Shown piece after piece: positions 25,463 through 36,900 of a stretch of DNA of 64,000 nucleotides. The DNA comes from Archegozetes longisetosus (taxonomy: Eukaryota > Arthropoda > Arachnida > Sarcoptiformes > Trhypochthoniidae): NCBI GenBank assembly GCA_018873245.2, contig JAEMBT020000009.1, forward strand, positions 2,930,001 to 2,994,000, in the 5' to 3' direction. The first letter of the stretch is position 1; each line of letters opens with the position of its first letter. The position numbers were made by a program, and so were the translations under genes. The notes under the pieces are model-generated. The model saw nothing but the letters and a program-made list of their open reading frames with translations. It did not search any database and was not told the DNA's origin.

Positions 25463-26545
25463 CTAACTATCGTCATTAGAATTTTTTGCAACTTCTTTAA
25501 CATAAAAGGATAAGAAAAATAAGACTAAAGAGAGTACGATATTAGCTATCATAATATACAAGATGGAATCGTAGTATTGTTCTGATTTAAAATTTATTAC
25601 AAGATTATGAGCTGGAGTCCAATAAATCAATAGAAAACAGTTAGTTATAGCAAATCCAGCTTTCCAAGCGTCCATCGTTATCAGTATTCTTGCGTTCTGT
25701 TTCAAAGTAGCAAAAAATCCAATCACCTCAGCTACTAATTGAGTGTGAAATACTACAAGCGTTACAATAGTGAGTGTCCCTAAAAATTAAAAACCAAATT
25801 ATTATCTGAATCTTAGAGTTTAGTGATTAAAAAATTCAAATATAACCTACTTTCAGCGCGGTAGACATCTGTTTTATCATTCATTTTGGCTAATAATGAA
25901 TGAAACAATACTAATAAAACAACAGTTATTATGATGAGAAGTAATCGAATTATTATTAATACTAGTTTAAAATTGCTATTAAGCCTTAGATTTAAATTTT
26001 TAGCTTTTGCATCGATATTTGAAGCCAATGAGAACAGAATCAATTGAATGAAAATGATGCTCAAGTTTATAAACACGATAGAGTTGAAATAATCAGTTGA
26101 TTTCAGTTCAATGATATCTTCGTTAAGACCGATATATTGGAACATTAAAAAACAATTGATTAAAGCGAATCCAATCATTAGTACTCCACTGCCTATAAAT
26201 TTAGTGAATTTTACATTGTTTTTAACGGCAGCGTATAACCCAATTACTTTTGCCAATAATTGAATCTTTAATAAAATAATTGGAATTATGAGAAGATTTC
26301 CTATTAAAAAAGAGAATATTTTTGAGCTAATTTCATTTCAGACTATACTAGTATTCAATATTTTGAAAATAAAACTTAATTATTTAATTCTTAAGATATA
26401 ATGCAAAACTGTCGCCGTCCATAGTATTGTGAATTTCAATTAATATTATATATAACAAAACAATCAAAATAAGCGTTAGACCGATTCCGAGAGCATTGAA
26501 TCTAATAAAACCTTTGATGAAATTCAAATTATTTTGTTTATACAT
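25463..26545 (-). CDS. Eight-helix membrane protein from duplicated 4-TM unit (paralogue B)
   Basis: Exons 2 and 3 (26300-25851 and 25779-25463) match paralogue A in length, phase and helix pattern ('VIGLYAAVKNN', 'GFALINCFL', 'VIGFFATLKQN', 'SILYIMIANIV'). Exon 1 starts at the ATG at 26545 with 'FNALGIGLTLILIVLLY'. The donor position used by copy A reads AAGAAT here. The only phase-compatible GT is at 26409 (GTTTTG), a weak site. Using it gives 300 aa with seven to eight helices. Otherwise exon 1 runs into a stop after 51 codons. The gene may be alive with a shifted donor or may be becoming a pseudogene. No function is known. Confidence 0.6.
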
Positions 26546-27034
26546 GTTTTAAAATTTAGTCAATCGATACAAGACAATTATTCAAATCTTTACTTTTAAG
26601 TTAAAAATTAGTTTCCTAACTAAACAACTATTCGTTTAAATAAGTGCAAGAAAAATGTAATATGTCTTGTGACACACTTATTTATAAGTTGTAATTTTAT
26701 AGCGTAAATATTTTATTAATAGTAATTTCGTGTTTTGAACATCGCTATCTTTTTATAACATGATATCCAGTGTAATAAATCTTAATAATAAAAGAGAGAA
26801 TGCTATTAAAATTAAAGAAATAAAATGAAAACTTGATAATAAAAATTGACTAAAGTTGAGTTTATTTAGTATATACAAAGCTTTGACTGCAAGAGGAGCA
26901 CTTATCTACATTAGAATATCGTAATAGCTTGTTAAAGCATTAGTATTTATACATGGTGTTTAGCGCTTTAGTCCTCAAAGAAGAAAACCCAAAGCCCTTT
27001 ACTCTTAACCCCGCTTTGAGCCCGAGCGCCACCT

Positions 27035-27512
27035 ATATTTTTAGATGCCCCTCTCCTTATACTACCCACATCTAAAATATCTTTCAAAAGTACGAACGCC
27101 TAAGCGAGATATAGGGCAAAATGTGTATATAATAGCCTGCGGATCGTATCAACGCAGGCTATTTAGCTCTTACTATGCTGGGCATAGTAAGAGCGATGGT
27201 CGTTTTGAGGTCCAAGTGTGCAAGCACACTGGGCCTCTGGGGTTATCCTCGGTCAATATTCAAGCCGAGTACCACATTTTAATCTGCGGGCGGATTCACT
27301 CCCGTTTTGCTAACAGAACTAAACACTTAATGTACATATTAGTTGATGTTAGCAAAACCGGAGTTGATTCAATTATTGAACATTGCTATCAGTGCAAAAC
27401 AGGCCTCAGGACTACCGGATTCTGTGCACACGTAATGGTAGTTCTGTGGTATCTCGGGCTCGGCAGGTACGAGTTCGAGATAGCAAGTCCGAAAACTCGC
27501 TGGACGGGTTTT
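27035..27512. repeat. Chain of about nine consecutive hairpins
   Basis: Non-overlapping stems follow head to tail. 27035-27047/27069-27080 (12 bp). 27131-27141/27153-27163 (11 bp, perfect). 27166-27178/27182-27194 (13 bp, perfect, 3-nt loop). 27207-27221/27224-27237 (14 bp, one bulge). 27248-27252/27265-27269 (5 bp). 27297-27314/27348-27365 (~17 bp) with inner stem 27317-27322/27339-27344. 27407-27416/27437-27446 (10 bp). 27450-27462/27470-27482 (13 bp, two G-T). 27492-27499/27505-27512 (8 bp). GC content is clearly above the surroundings. Confidence 0.85.
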
Positions 27513-27587
27513 ATGTCGATTTTACTTCTGATAGCACTGACAGCGAGTAGGATGGGAGGGTGGTATATTGCAATTATTTTATCTTAA
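27045..27587 (+). pseudogene. SWIM-type transposon C-terminal fragment in an open frame
   Basis: A 180-codon frame with no internal stop ends in sequence like the SWIM region of the DDE transposon at 50.3 kb: 'IHSRFANRTKH', then 'CYQCKTGLRTTGFCAHV' (C-x2-C...C-x-H), then 'WYLGLGRYEFEI'. SWIM motifs bind zinc and occur in transposase and MULE-like proteins. The first ~80 codons match nothing that I recognise and the last ~20 are hydrophobic. It is probably a transposon-derived fragment, and the same DNA forms the hairpin chain. Confidence 0.5.
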
Positions 27588-27676
27588 TTCTATTTTATTT
27601 GCTTATTTTATTTATATTATTTATCCTTTTTGTTTTTAATTTTTTAAACTCTATACCTGTGTGATACTTAGTATTT

Positions 27677-28694
27677 GGTTATATAATACAATTTAGGGAC
27701 AGGGTACTTCCAGTGACCCGACCCCCTCAATATATATATATCGTTGTACTCATCTCGACGAGCTGAGTTCAGCAATACCACAATTTGGACTCTAGGACCA
27801 AAGGGAACAAAGTGGGGCCTAAGTCCCTAGGACCTAGCCTTAGGCTTACCAAATTTTATATACAAGTAGTGCTTCACTCCTCGATCATTTTAACACTCTA
27901 CACATAATTCCAGATCCAAGTCTGGGGGTACTTAGAGAGTGGAACAATCTTTTGGGTATGATTGTACTTTGTGGTGTAAGGGTGTTTCGCCCACTCCACC
28001 CCCACTTTATATATATCGTTGGACTCAGCTCGATGAGACGAGTTCATCGATACTCCACTTGGGGCCCTAGGACCCAGCTACAAAAAGTTGAGCCTATGTT
28101 CATAGTGGCTGGACCTAAGACCGTGCGTTGGGTATCAACATGACTGAAGGCTCGAGTGGAGTTCACATATCAAATGTGGTGGTCCTAGGGCCAGATCTTG
28201 AGACTTAACTTTATTACTTAAACAGTGTAGTCCATGATTTTTAATTGTACCTATTGGCGACTTATTTAACCTAACCACCACGAACCCGATTTAACCTAAG
28301 CTGACTATAGCGTCAGATCGCTTCACTCGGAACGCTTTGCGTTCCCCGCTTTGAGACCTGACGCAATTTTCACTTAGATTAAATCACACACGTGGATACT
28401 TAATTATTTTATAGAGAAATTTGAATATGCAAGTTGGACTAAGATCCCAAGACCTAGCCCTATGGCCACCATATTTTATATGTGAACTCCACTCAAGCCT
28501 CCGATCATATTGACACCCAATACATAATTCTAGGTCCGGCCACTAGGGACTTAGGCCCCACTTTGTCCCCTTTGGTCCTAGAGCCCAAATTGTGGTATTG
28601 CTGAACTCAGCACGTCGAGATGAGTACAATGATATATATATTAAGGGGTTCGGGTCTTTGGAAGTACCCTATCCCTGAATTGTATTATATAACC
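27677..28694. mobile_element. 1-kb mirrored element with long terminal inverted repeats
   Basis: The left end 'GGTTATATAATACAATT' at 27677 is mirrored at 28678-28694, and the inverted arms extend ~150 bp (27677-27835 with ~28545-28694). Inside, one block occurs at ~27830-27920 and ~28448-28540 in direct orientation and inverted at ~28100-28200. Another block ('atatatcgttg') occurs at ~27740 and ~28012 and inverted near 28600-28640. No transposase frame. It lies directly upstream of the receptor pseudogene and may have truncated it. Confidence 0.75.
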
Positions 28695-28702
28695 TGTCAC
28701 CA

Positions 28703-29483
28703 ATGGCTCTAGATTTCAGGAGAAGATCTGTATTCATCGATTCATTTAGTGGTGTTTTCAATCAGGAATGGCTCGAAAATTTGACTAACTGCTCTTAAAG
28801 GCAAAGGAGTCGTTGTGGTGGATGCAATTGCTTTGCACTATTTCAAAGTGAGGCTGAATTTTAAGAAGTTCGATTCTTCAGAAGAAAGGATTATCAAATT
28901 TCGAAATCTGGAGCTGGATCTGAAGCCTTATTCTCTGGGGTTTTCTCCAACGGCTAATGAGATGTTAAAGAGTAACTGTAACAAAATGTATGCCTTTGGG
29001 CTTGAAATCTATTTAAGTTAAAGCAATACTAATTATAATAGTTTAAAGTATATCTCTATTTGTATCTTAAGTATCACTCGTTTGGATGAAAGTGACATTT
29101 ATGAATATGAAATTCGCAAGTCACTCAAACCTAAAGGCTTTGGACCTGACATTCACGAGAATCTTGACACAATTGACACAAATGACTACGGATTCGAATC
29201 TCTGACTTTGACTCAATTGAAAGGAGTTTTTTACTTCTTTATGATCTGCAACACTTTAAATATATTTGTATTTCTAATGGAGTTATTCACTTATTACTAT
29301 CTGAGAGGAATAACTGATTTTATTTCAGAAGTCTGGCATAGCTCTCGCATAATATTATTTGTGTTGAAACTGTTTCTTTGGTATCTTGGCTACTGCAGGC
29401 ACGTACCTGAAATTCCAGGACCAGCAGCATCCCTGGATGATGTCTGTTTGGTTCTTGAAAGCACTGATGCAGACTCTAGCTAA
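28703..29483 (+). pseudogene. Ionotropic receptor C-terminal fragment fused to transposon tail
   Basis: The translation matches the receptor at 41-43 kb on the other strand. 'MALDFRRRSVFIDSF' (28703) parallels 'MALDFRKRYEVIDPF', then there is a frame break near 28790. The exon continues to 28987 ('GVVVVDAIALHYFK'). A phase-2 intron at 28988-29071 sits at the same position as in the receptor. The last exon carries 'YEYEIRKSLKPK' and the final membrane helix. From ~29387 the frame changes identity to 'WYLGYCRHVPEIPGPAAS', the transposon SWIM tail, and stops at 29483. The channel pore and ligand-domain start are missing. Truncation, frameshift and fusion mark it as a pseudogene, though the last exon stays open. 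Confidence 0.75.
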
Positions 29484-32455
29484 GTGATGCACCTCTAGCC
29501 ACTATAAAAATCTGAGGTAATTGAAACACCTCTAGTCACTTTAAATAAGCTCATTTTCACTTGGCTAACGCTAATAATTCTCTGGATAATGCTAGCGAGC
29601 TTTTGAATATAATTAATAATTCTTGATATTAAATACATTTAAAAATTCATATCTTGTTTCAGTCATCGTATTTTTGAAAAATTCTTTCTTCTGATGCTAC
29701 ACTTCATAAGCTTCAATTTGATATTGGCGTGGTGCACAATTAGGCGAGATGCCTATATATTTTGGACTAATTACTTTATAGTTATTGATTCTGTTAATTA
29801 CTATGCGATATCTATGTTTGACTTATTATAAATAAATTCAATCACATTTCATTGTCTATAATTGTTGAATACTATGCATATATTTACTTATATTTGTTTA
29901 TAGAGTACTTCGAAAATATTCTCGCTTATTGAGTAAATAAACAGAATTAGTAGACTGTCAAAGGAGAATAGAATAACAATATCTTAGTGAGAAATATAAC
30001 TACCAATGACTAGAAATTTTAGTTTTCATTGAATCACAAGACTTTAATTAGTAAATCTGACATTTGGCAATCACAAGTAATTCTTTTAGCGTAACTCAAG
30101 GCTGGGGACTAAAAGTTTAAAGTTATTCATTGTCTTAAAGATAGTGCGATATCTAGTTTTGAACTTTTAGGTTAAATTTGATTACTTATCACATTTTAAA
30201 GTCTATACAATAATCTTTGTTTGTGTCTGTTTTTCTCTTTGCATGACACTTGAAAAGCTCGGCCCGTGTTGATGGCAGATACAAGTTATCGATGTTACAA
30301 CTGATATGACCTGTGGACTCAAGTTAGACCGATTTGTTTGTCGAAAAGTGGCCACTGGCTAATTCCGTAAATCAGAGTAGTAAACCGATTACCGACGGAT
30401 TCTTTCGTGTTGTTATTATCTATTAAAAGCATTTGAATTTTTTGTCACTTTTTTAAAGACTTAAACAATATATTATTCATAAATTATTCTTATATACTTA
30501 AATCTTATATTTGTACAGACTGATTGCCACTCCCATGATGTCCGTGAGAATTCATGAATGGATAATTTTATAAGATATATGAAGTCACTCCAGAATTCTC
30601 GCGCCTCCAGTCGATGGAATAGCTTTTTATAATGTAATCAACTTAATTATTTAATTAATTTCATTTTAATACTGAATATCAGTCAAAATTGATTTAAATA
30701 TGCAACAAAACTTATAGATGGTTATATTGTTTAGTCAGATGTCAACTTTTTTATACCACATATGGAAACAAAGGTGCAAAAATTCTGGAGTGGTCTTAGT
30801 CTTTGGTTGAGCTTTTTATCTCATAAATCTTAAGAATATTCGGCCCCCTCCCATGATTTTTAGAGTGTCGATCAATTTTTCCCGAAATTTGTTCTATAGG
30901 GGGCGATCAGTCTTGTGTATTGAATACACAGGTGATTATCGAAATATTACGCACAAAATATTGTATTTACTTCTCGTAGAATTAATACATCAATCGCTTG
31001 AATGTTTAAATGTCTAGAAATAACGAAAATTTTTTTCATTAAAATTTTAAAACTAATTAATGTATTGATGGATTAAACAGCACTATTGATCAAATAAAAT
31101 TCATTGTTAAATAATAAAAGATTAACTTATCCGATGAGTTTTATTAACTAATTCAGTTTTTTTAATAAGAAATATCTAGAACAGTCATACTCTTAAGATT
31201 TTAGTTTCTGTCATATATATTTATCTTATATGAAATAACTTACTATATATGAACTGTATTTAAATTACATTATTTTTATCATTTTGATTGCAATAACGTC
31301 ATTTTCAAAATCAAAATGTCCATATTTTCCAAAATTAAACAGCTTTTTAAAATTTAATTTGAGGTTATTAGAAAACCGTTTATTAGAACCAGATGGAATG
31401 AAAAGAAGCCAAATAAGCCTTGATAATATAGAGGACTTCATCAAAATGGTTATAATAATTCTTTTATTGTTCCGTGTTGAGCTTGATGTACAGAGCTTTT
31501 CTTATTGTATGCCGCGTATAAAAAACAGTAAAATCTTTAAAATGGGAAATTTTATTAATAGTGATAATCATAATTTTGACTATTGCACATGTGTTTGTTT
31601 TTGTTTTCTGTACTCTTTACACCCATACAGTGGTTAACTTGTACTTTTAATTGAATAAAAACCACCAATTAGAAAGTTTGAAATAGCCAGTAATGCGGCG
31701 TACAGTAAGAAAAGTCCTGTAGATAACAATAAATAGATATAACATTAGATAACATGCTTTATTGAAGAACATGCTCTACAACAATAGTTTCTAAATTTAG
31801 AAGCTACATTTATGTTAACTTACTCTATTTAAATTTAGTCAATTGTGTAATCATCTATTTTATAGTCAAAGTTCTTTATAAAGATGCACCAGGTTGTAAC
31901 GTGTAGGATGTAGAATTAAGGCTGTAACCAGGTTTCAATTATTTAAATTAGTGGTTCTCGACCTTTCTGACACTGAAGTTCTTTTATTGCTTTTAGTTCG
32001 GTTTGATGTTAATGTAGGGTTTGGGCATAAAAGAGTAATATCATTACTAGAATATTATTTTCTAATTCCTAGCGCACTCAATTCTTCTTGCCAAACCAAC
32101 TAAACTTAAACCGTAACAATGTTTATAGTAGCATTTTAAGTTTAGTTAGGTAAGGTGGACGGTGCGTGTAGCGCGTTAGGCATGGGCGAACAATGCTCTG
32201 GTGATGATATCATTCCCTTATATTTAAATCTTACATGAACCTTAAACTGAACTAAAACTCATTTTGTAGGATTTATGTATATTTATTAGTTATTTATATA
32301 TTGAGCTAGTATTTAAAGTTTGAATCAACTAACTGTTGAAGAAGACTAGCTTTCATCTCTTTATTAGCTATCAAATGTTGCTCAAAATATAGTTATAATC
32401 TAATTTTTAAATATATTTTAACCTAAATAATCAGTAAAATAGCAGAATAAGATTC
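29484..32455 (+). other. Gene-poor stretch
   Basis: No supported gene. 30583-30610 and ~30769-30800 form an imperfect inverted pair around 'CACTCCAGAATT', suggesting a small element. A 117-codon frame at 31284-31637 has low complexity and no recognised domain. On the minus strand 31716-31634 could be a single terminal exon with a hydrophobic helix, but no partner exon was found. Confidence 0.35.
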
Positions 32456-33993
32456 TTATCTATAAAGTAAAGATTCGTAAACATTTGCTCTTCTAGCATA
32501 ATAAATTCGTTTTCTACAAACTGGACAAAACTCTTGTAGTTGCGCGCCAACAGAATCAAACATTTGATTCGCACACCCATAACACATACACTGATGATCA
32601 CATGGAACTAAAACAGTGTCAGATATTTGATCAAAACATATTTTACATTCTTTTATATCTCTGTTATTGCCTATAACTGTAAAATCAAATAATAGCTTGT
32701 CATTTATGGAAACAATACCGAAAGCACGGTTGAGAATGCTTTCAGTTTTAAATCTTATTTTTGTGCTTTCATGAAACATAAGCTTCTTGAGTTTATCGAA
32801 ACAATAGTGTTCTTTGACTTTAATTGCAAATGCAGTCGATTCCGACTTCTTTTTCTTATCTATTCTTTCAGTTACCAGAAATTTTTCGATCGTATCGAGC
32901 GCTAAACATACTAGAGTATTTCCGACCAAATCTAGGACATTACACAGGGCCTGAAGACATTCCAGTTCTACGATCTGTTTGAGCTCATTAAGGGTTGCAT
33001 TACGTGAAACAGAATTAAGAACACGAACAGCCAGTAGTTTGAAACGAAAACATTCAGTTTCCATAATATTTAAAAGCAATGAAAAAATTCCTGAATCTAT
33101 AACTTCCTGTATTTGTTCACTACTTCCTTCACATAAATGTTTAATCAAATTAAATGCCACAGAAGAAAGATAGAGATTATCTGATGGCATAAACCTTTTC
33201 AGCACTTCCAATAGATTGCAATCAATGAATACTTGTTTGTATGCATTACTAGAATTCATTAATGATATCATTAAATCTAGTAATGGGAACAATATTTTAT
33301 TCTCTTCTCTGGGAATAATTCGAATTTCTGGATCTGTTGATGACAATAGTTCAACCAAATAACCGATAATTGATGATTCGATAACTGCTTCCTGGGCTCT
33401 GATTCCGCTCAAACTGAACTCATAAATAGCAACGCACGCAATAGTGGCCACACTTTCATTGCTATGGAATAGATATCTGACCAATGTTGGCAAACAATCT
33501 GATATTTCTTCATATTTTCTTGTTTTGGTGAAAATTACTGCCAATAAATTCAATCCATATTTTATAGACTCAATTTCAATACATCTATTAAGATTCCTAA
33601 TCATTCAAACATTGAAACTGTTGAAACTTTTGACAACTTTATCTTCAATTTAATCTCACCTCAGAGTAATTGATATTAAATCTTTGTTTTTAAGAATCAA
33701 TTTTTCGATTGCCATAATTTTATCATTCTTTATATTTTCGTCAAGAATATTAATCAATAATTGATAGACAGTACTTTGTAAGTTATAATTTTTTGATCTG
33801 AGCAAAATTATGATTTCGGAAAAAATATTGGATTTGATGGCACGTCTATAGAATGACTTATATCGATTCATGAAACCTATCATTGAAAAGAGTGCTTTCT
33901 GTTGCAAATCAGGCTCTGATTCAAGTTTCATAATTTTCATCAAACGCGGTAGTAATCGAGTTTTGATGTCATATTTAGATGGATTGTAATTTT
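32456..33993 (-). CDS. ARM-repeat protein with C-terminal RING finger (5' exons not found)
   Basis: Two exons join: 33993-33660 and 33596-32456, with a 63-bp phase-2 intron. They encode ~490 residues without a start codon that I trust. The upstream boundary has a strong pyrimidine-rich acceptor, so more exons should lie 5'. Most of the protein is an alpha-solenoid of ARM-type repeats, with similarity in style to importin-alpha, for example the segment with 'LKKLMFHESTKIR'. The last ~50 residues form a C3HC4 RING: 'CKICFDQ', 'VPCDHQCMCYGC', 'CPVCRKR'. RING domains recruit E2 enzymes, so a ubiquitin ligase that uses the ARM array to bind its substrate is plausible (inference). The stop is TAA at 32456-32458. 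The frame is intact over both exons. Confidence 0.75.
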
Positions 33994-36900
33994 CTGATTG
34001 AAATAGAGAAAGAGCTCAACTTTAATTTTTGTCAGCTGTTATTTGTCTTATTTTGAAAAGTTATCAAGATTCGAAGGCTTATATAATTTAATCAGACGAT
34101 AAATTGCCTTAGTTTAGAGTATATAAAACTTTGCTATAAATTTATGGTCTAAGTAGTTCTAGTTTGACCTTGTTAAAAGCAAAAGCAGATCAAGGCCTTA
34201 GTCGCAGAGCAGTCTTTCCTAAAAAGTTTCAAATATTAAAAGGACTGAACAGAGGTTTCATATGCCTGCAAATTGAAGAATAAAATTTAATCATTTAGCC
34301 TGAAATAATAATATTGAAATTGACAAGAATCAAACATTTACTTATTGTTTAATCTTTTTTGGTAATGGAAAATCTGTCGGGTGAGTGCTATAAAGTTCTA
34401 TCTCAAATTGAAACAACATTACATACATAACACTGATCCGAGAATCAATGATACTTATCGACGAGTATCAATAGTTCATTGAAATTACACAAACATCTTA
34501 TCAATTGATACTTTGAAAAAATCAGCACTTATATTAATAAAAAAGTTTAAACTATTAGACAGCGCTTGACTCTCTCTTATCAGTTTGAATATTATTGTGG
34601 GTTTAATCACTAGGTTTAAATTTCAGTTGACAGACATATGAAACCTCTGCCTCAGTCCTTTTATTATTTTAAAGTTTTTAGTAGAGGTTTCTCTTCTACT
34701 AATGTCTCTTAAATATTTTTTAGATCGTCGAGTGAGTTCTAGAAAATCCTATCTATCATAGGAATAACATTATAGATAGGACTTTCTTGAACTCATTCGA
34801 AGAATCATAAACCCGTAATTTTAGTTCTGAGACGAAACGAATTATCATATATTATATCTATTTATAGAAATAATTTCTCGCCTTTTGCTAATTCCGAAGC
34901 CATGAAAGTTAAAAATGTTGAATTATTCCTATAGAGATACATACCATTTTCTAAATTTTCTTTATAAACAGTGAGTTCTTCTTTGATCTTATCTTTAGAA
35001 GTAATAGAAATATTGAATTTTTACAATTTTAAATAGTTAAACACAAAACTTACCCATTTTCATGTAAGACATTTGCATAAATGAACTTCAAGCAATCTTT
35101 AGAAGTTAACTGAGTTTTATTAAGTAAACAAAATATATCAGAAGTTACCTTAAAGTGATAGGAAATACAAAGTTTTTACTATAATTTTCTATGCGTTTCC
35201 TTCGAGTGACGCAGTGCAGTAATTAATCATAAGTTTCCCAAGCAATTATCTTATTGATTGATAACTTTGAAAATTTAAATGCTTCTGATTAAATTCATAG
35301 TTAGGAAGCATTCAATTCCATCAGAACCCTTACTATAAATCATTCAATTCATCACGAATTGACTCAATAATAAATTGACCTTCAATCATATTCAAAGTAG
35401 CAAAGGCAATGACATGTATAATAAATTTTTGCTTCTATATAGACAAAAATTGCTCATAAGCATGAGCTACTAGCAACTATTACATACTCAACCATCTATT
35501 ATCTCGTAAATTGTTCTAAAAATCTCAAATATAGATATATGATCTTAAGATTGAATAAGGTTCTTTTAAAAATTGAAAATGAGACTCTACTATTAACTTT
35601 GAATGACTTATTTTATATAATCTTGAGTTTATGCAGTCCTTTTTTTAAGTTTCTTCAAATCTATGCTGTGACTTTTCATAAATATTACTTATCGATGAGG
35701 AACGACTTATGAATGTAGTTTAAAGTAATAAACAAAGTCCTATGACTTAATCATTCATTTCGAATTAAGAACACATGTAATCACTAAAGTGGTGTTCACC
35801 AACACAGGAAACAGTTATTATTCTGAAAACTCATTTATTAGCTAAATGTTGCGACAGAGTTAGAATTATTTGAAATTATTGAATTTATTTGCCACTTCTA
35901 AACACTAGTTTTTGTTAGATTAAAATTGACCAATAAAAATTGATTTTGAAACATAAAAATTTCAGTCAATGAGTAATGAATTTGACTTCTGACTAAAATT
36001 ACAAAAGCATTAAAGCTTTAACTACTTTATCTGATCAGACTTTGTAAAAAACAGACTATAAGTCCTCTTATTTAGAACTGATTTTTATATCAAATTTGAA
36101 CATTCATATAAATAAAATCTGTAGTTGATTCTTGAGATTTAATTCAAGAGTCTAAACGATAAACTAAGATAGAGCAAATGCAAAACAATTTTATTCTTAG
36201 TCCATAAAACAAATATGAAAGAAAATCGAGAATAAAGTAATAGCTTTTGTAATTATGAAAATTTTATGTAAACTTTGGTGTAAATAAGTATAAATGAGGT
36301 TTGAGCGGGCCCCAAAGAATAGCCCGATAGGGAGGGCCATGTCTCTTACATGGGCGTATTCTACTAGTTTGATTGGCATAACTACACCAATAAGAGCCTA
36401 TGTTCAGCAGTTTTCAAGATATTCGACTTAGGATTATCTGTCAACATACATGTAAATAACAATATATTAATAAATGTGTAATTTCTCTACAAAATTGTTA
36501 AGTATCTACGTGCATGACTTAATCTAGGTGAGAATAGCATTCGAAGTCTGACGTTTTTCTCAGATTAGGTTCAATCGAGTTCATGGAGCATAGATTGAAC
36601 GAGTCACTACCAAGCTAGCTGCTTGAAATGCTATTTCAGAAGAGATTAGATTAGATGGTAATGAAATAATCTTGAATACTGAGCATAATTTAGGTTAAAC
36701 TAAACTGACTATTAAAAGATTCGGTGACTCTCAAGATGCCTAAAGAAAAATTCGAATCACGATAACTTAGCACGTATGGGTTTCTCACTAATATTTAGAG
36801 TACATATCTCTCATCTCAGGTGGAACTGAACCATATATGACACGCCCTTCGGAAGTTAGGGTCACGTTCTAAAGTTTCTCCAGTCTTTATTAGGAAACTA

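Noticed and set aside
31284..31637. 117-codon open frame
   Set aside because: Low complexity, no domain, no splice partner; length is not exceptional for AT-rich DNA.
31634..31716. Possible single minus-strand exon encoding a membrane helix after a good acceptor
   Set aside because: No upstream exon with matching phase was found.
36197..36379. 60-codon minus frame in a GC-richer island
   Set aside because: The sequence looks protein-like but matches no family that I can name, and no exons join it.
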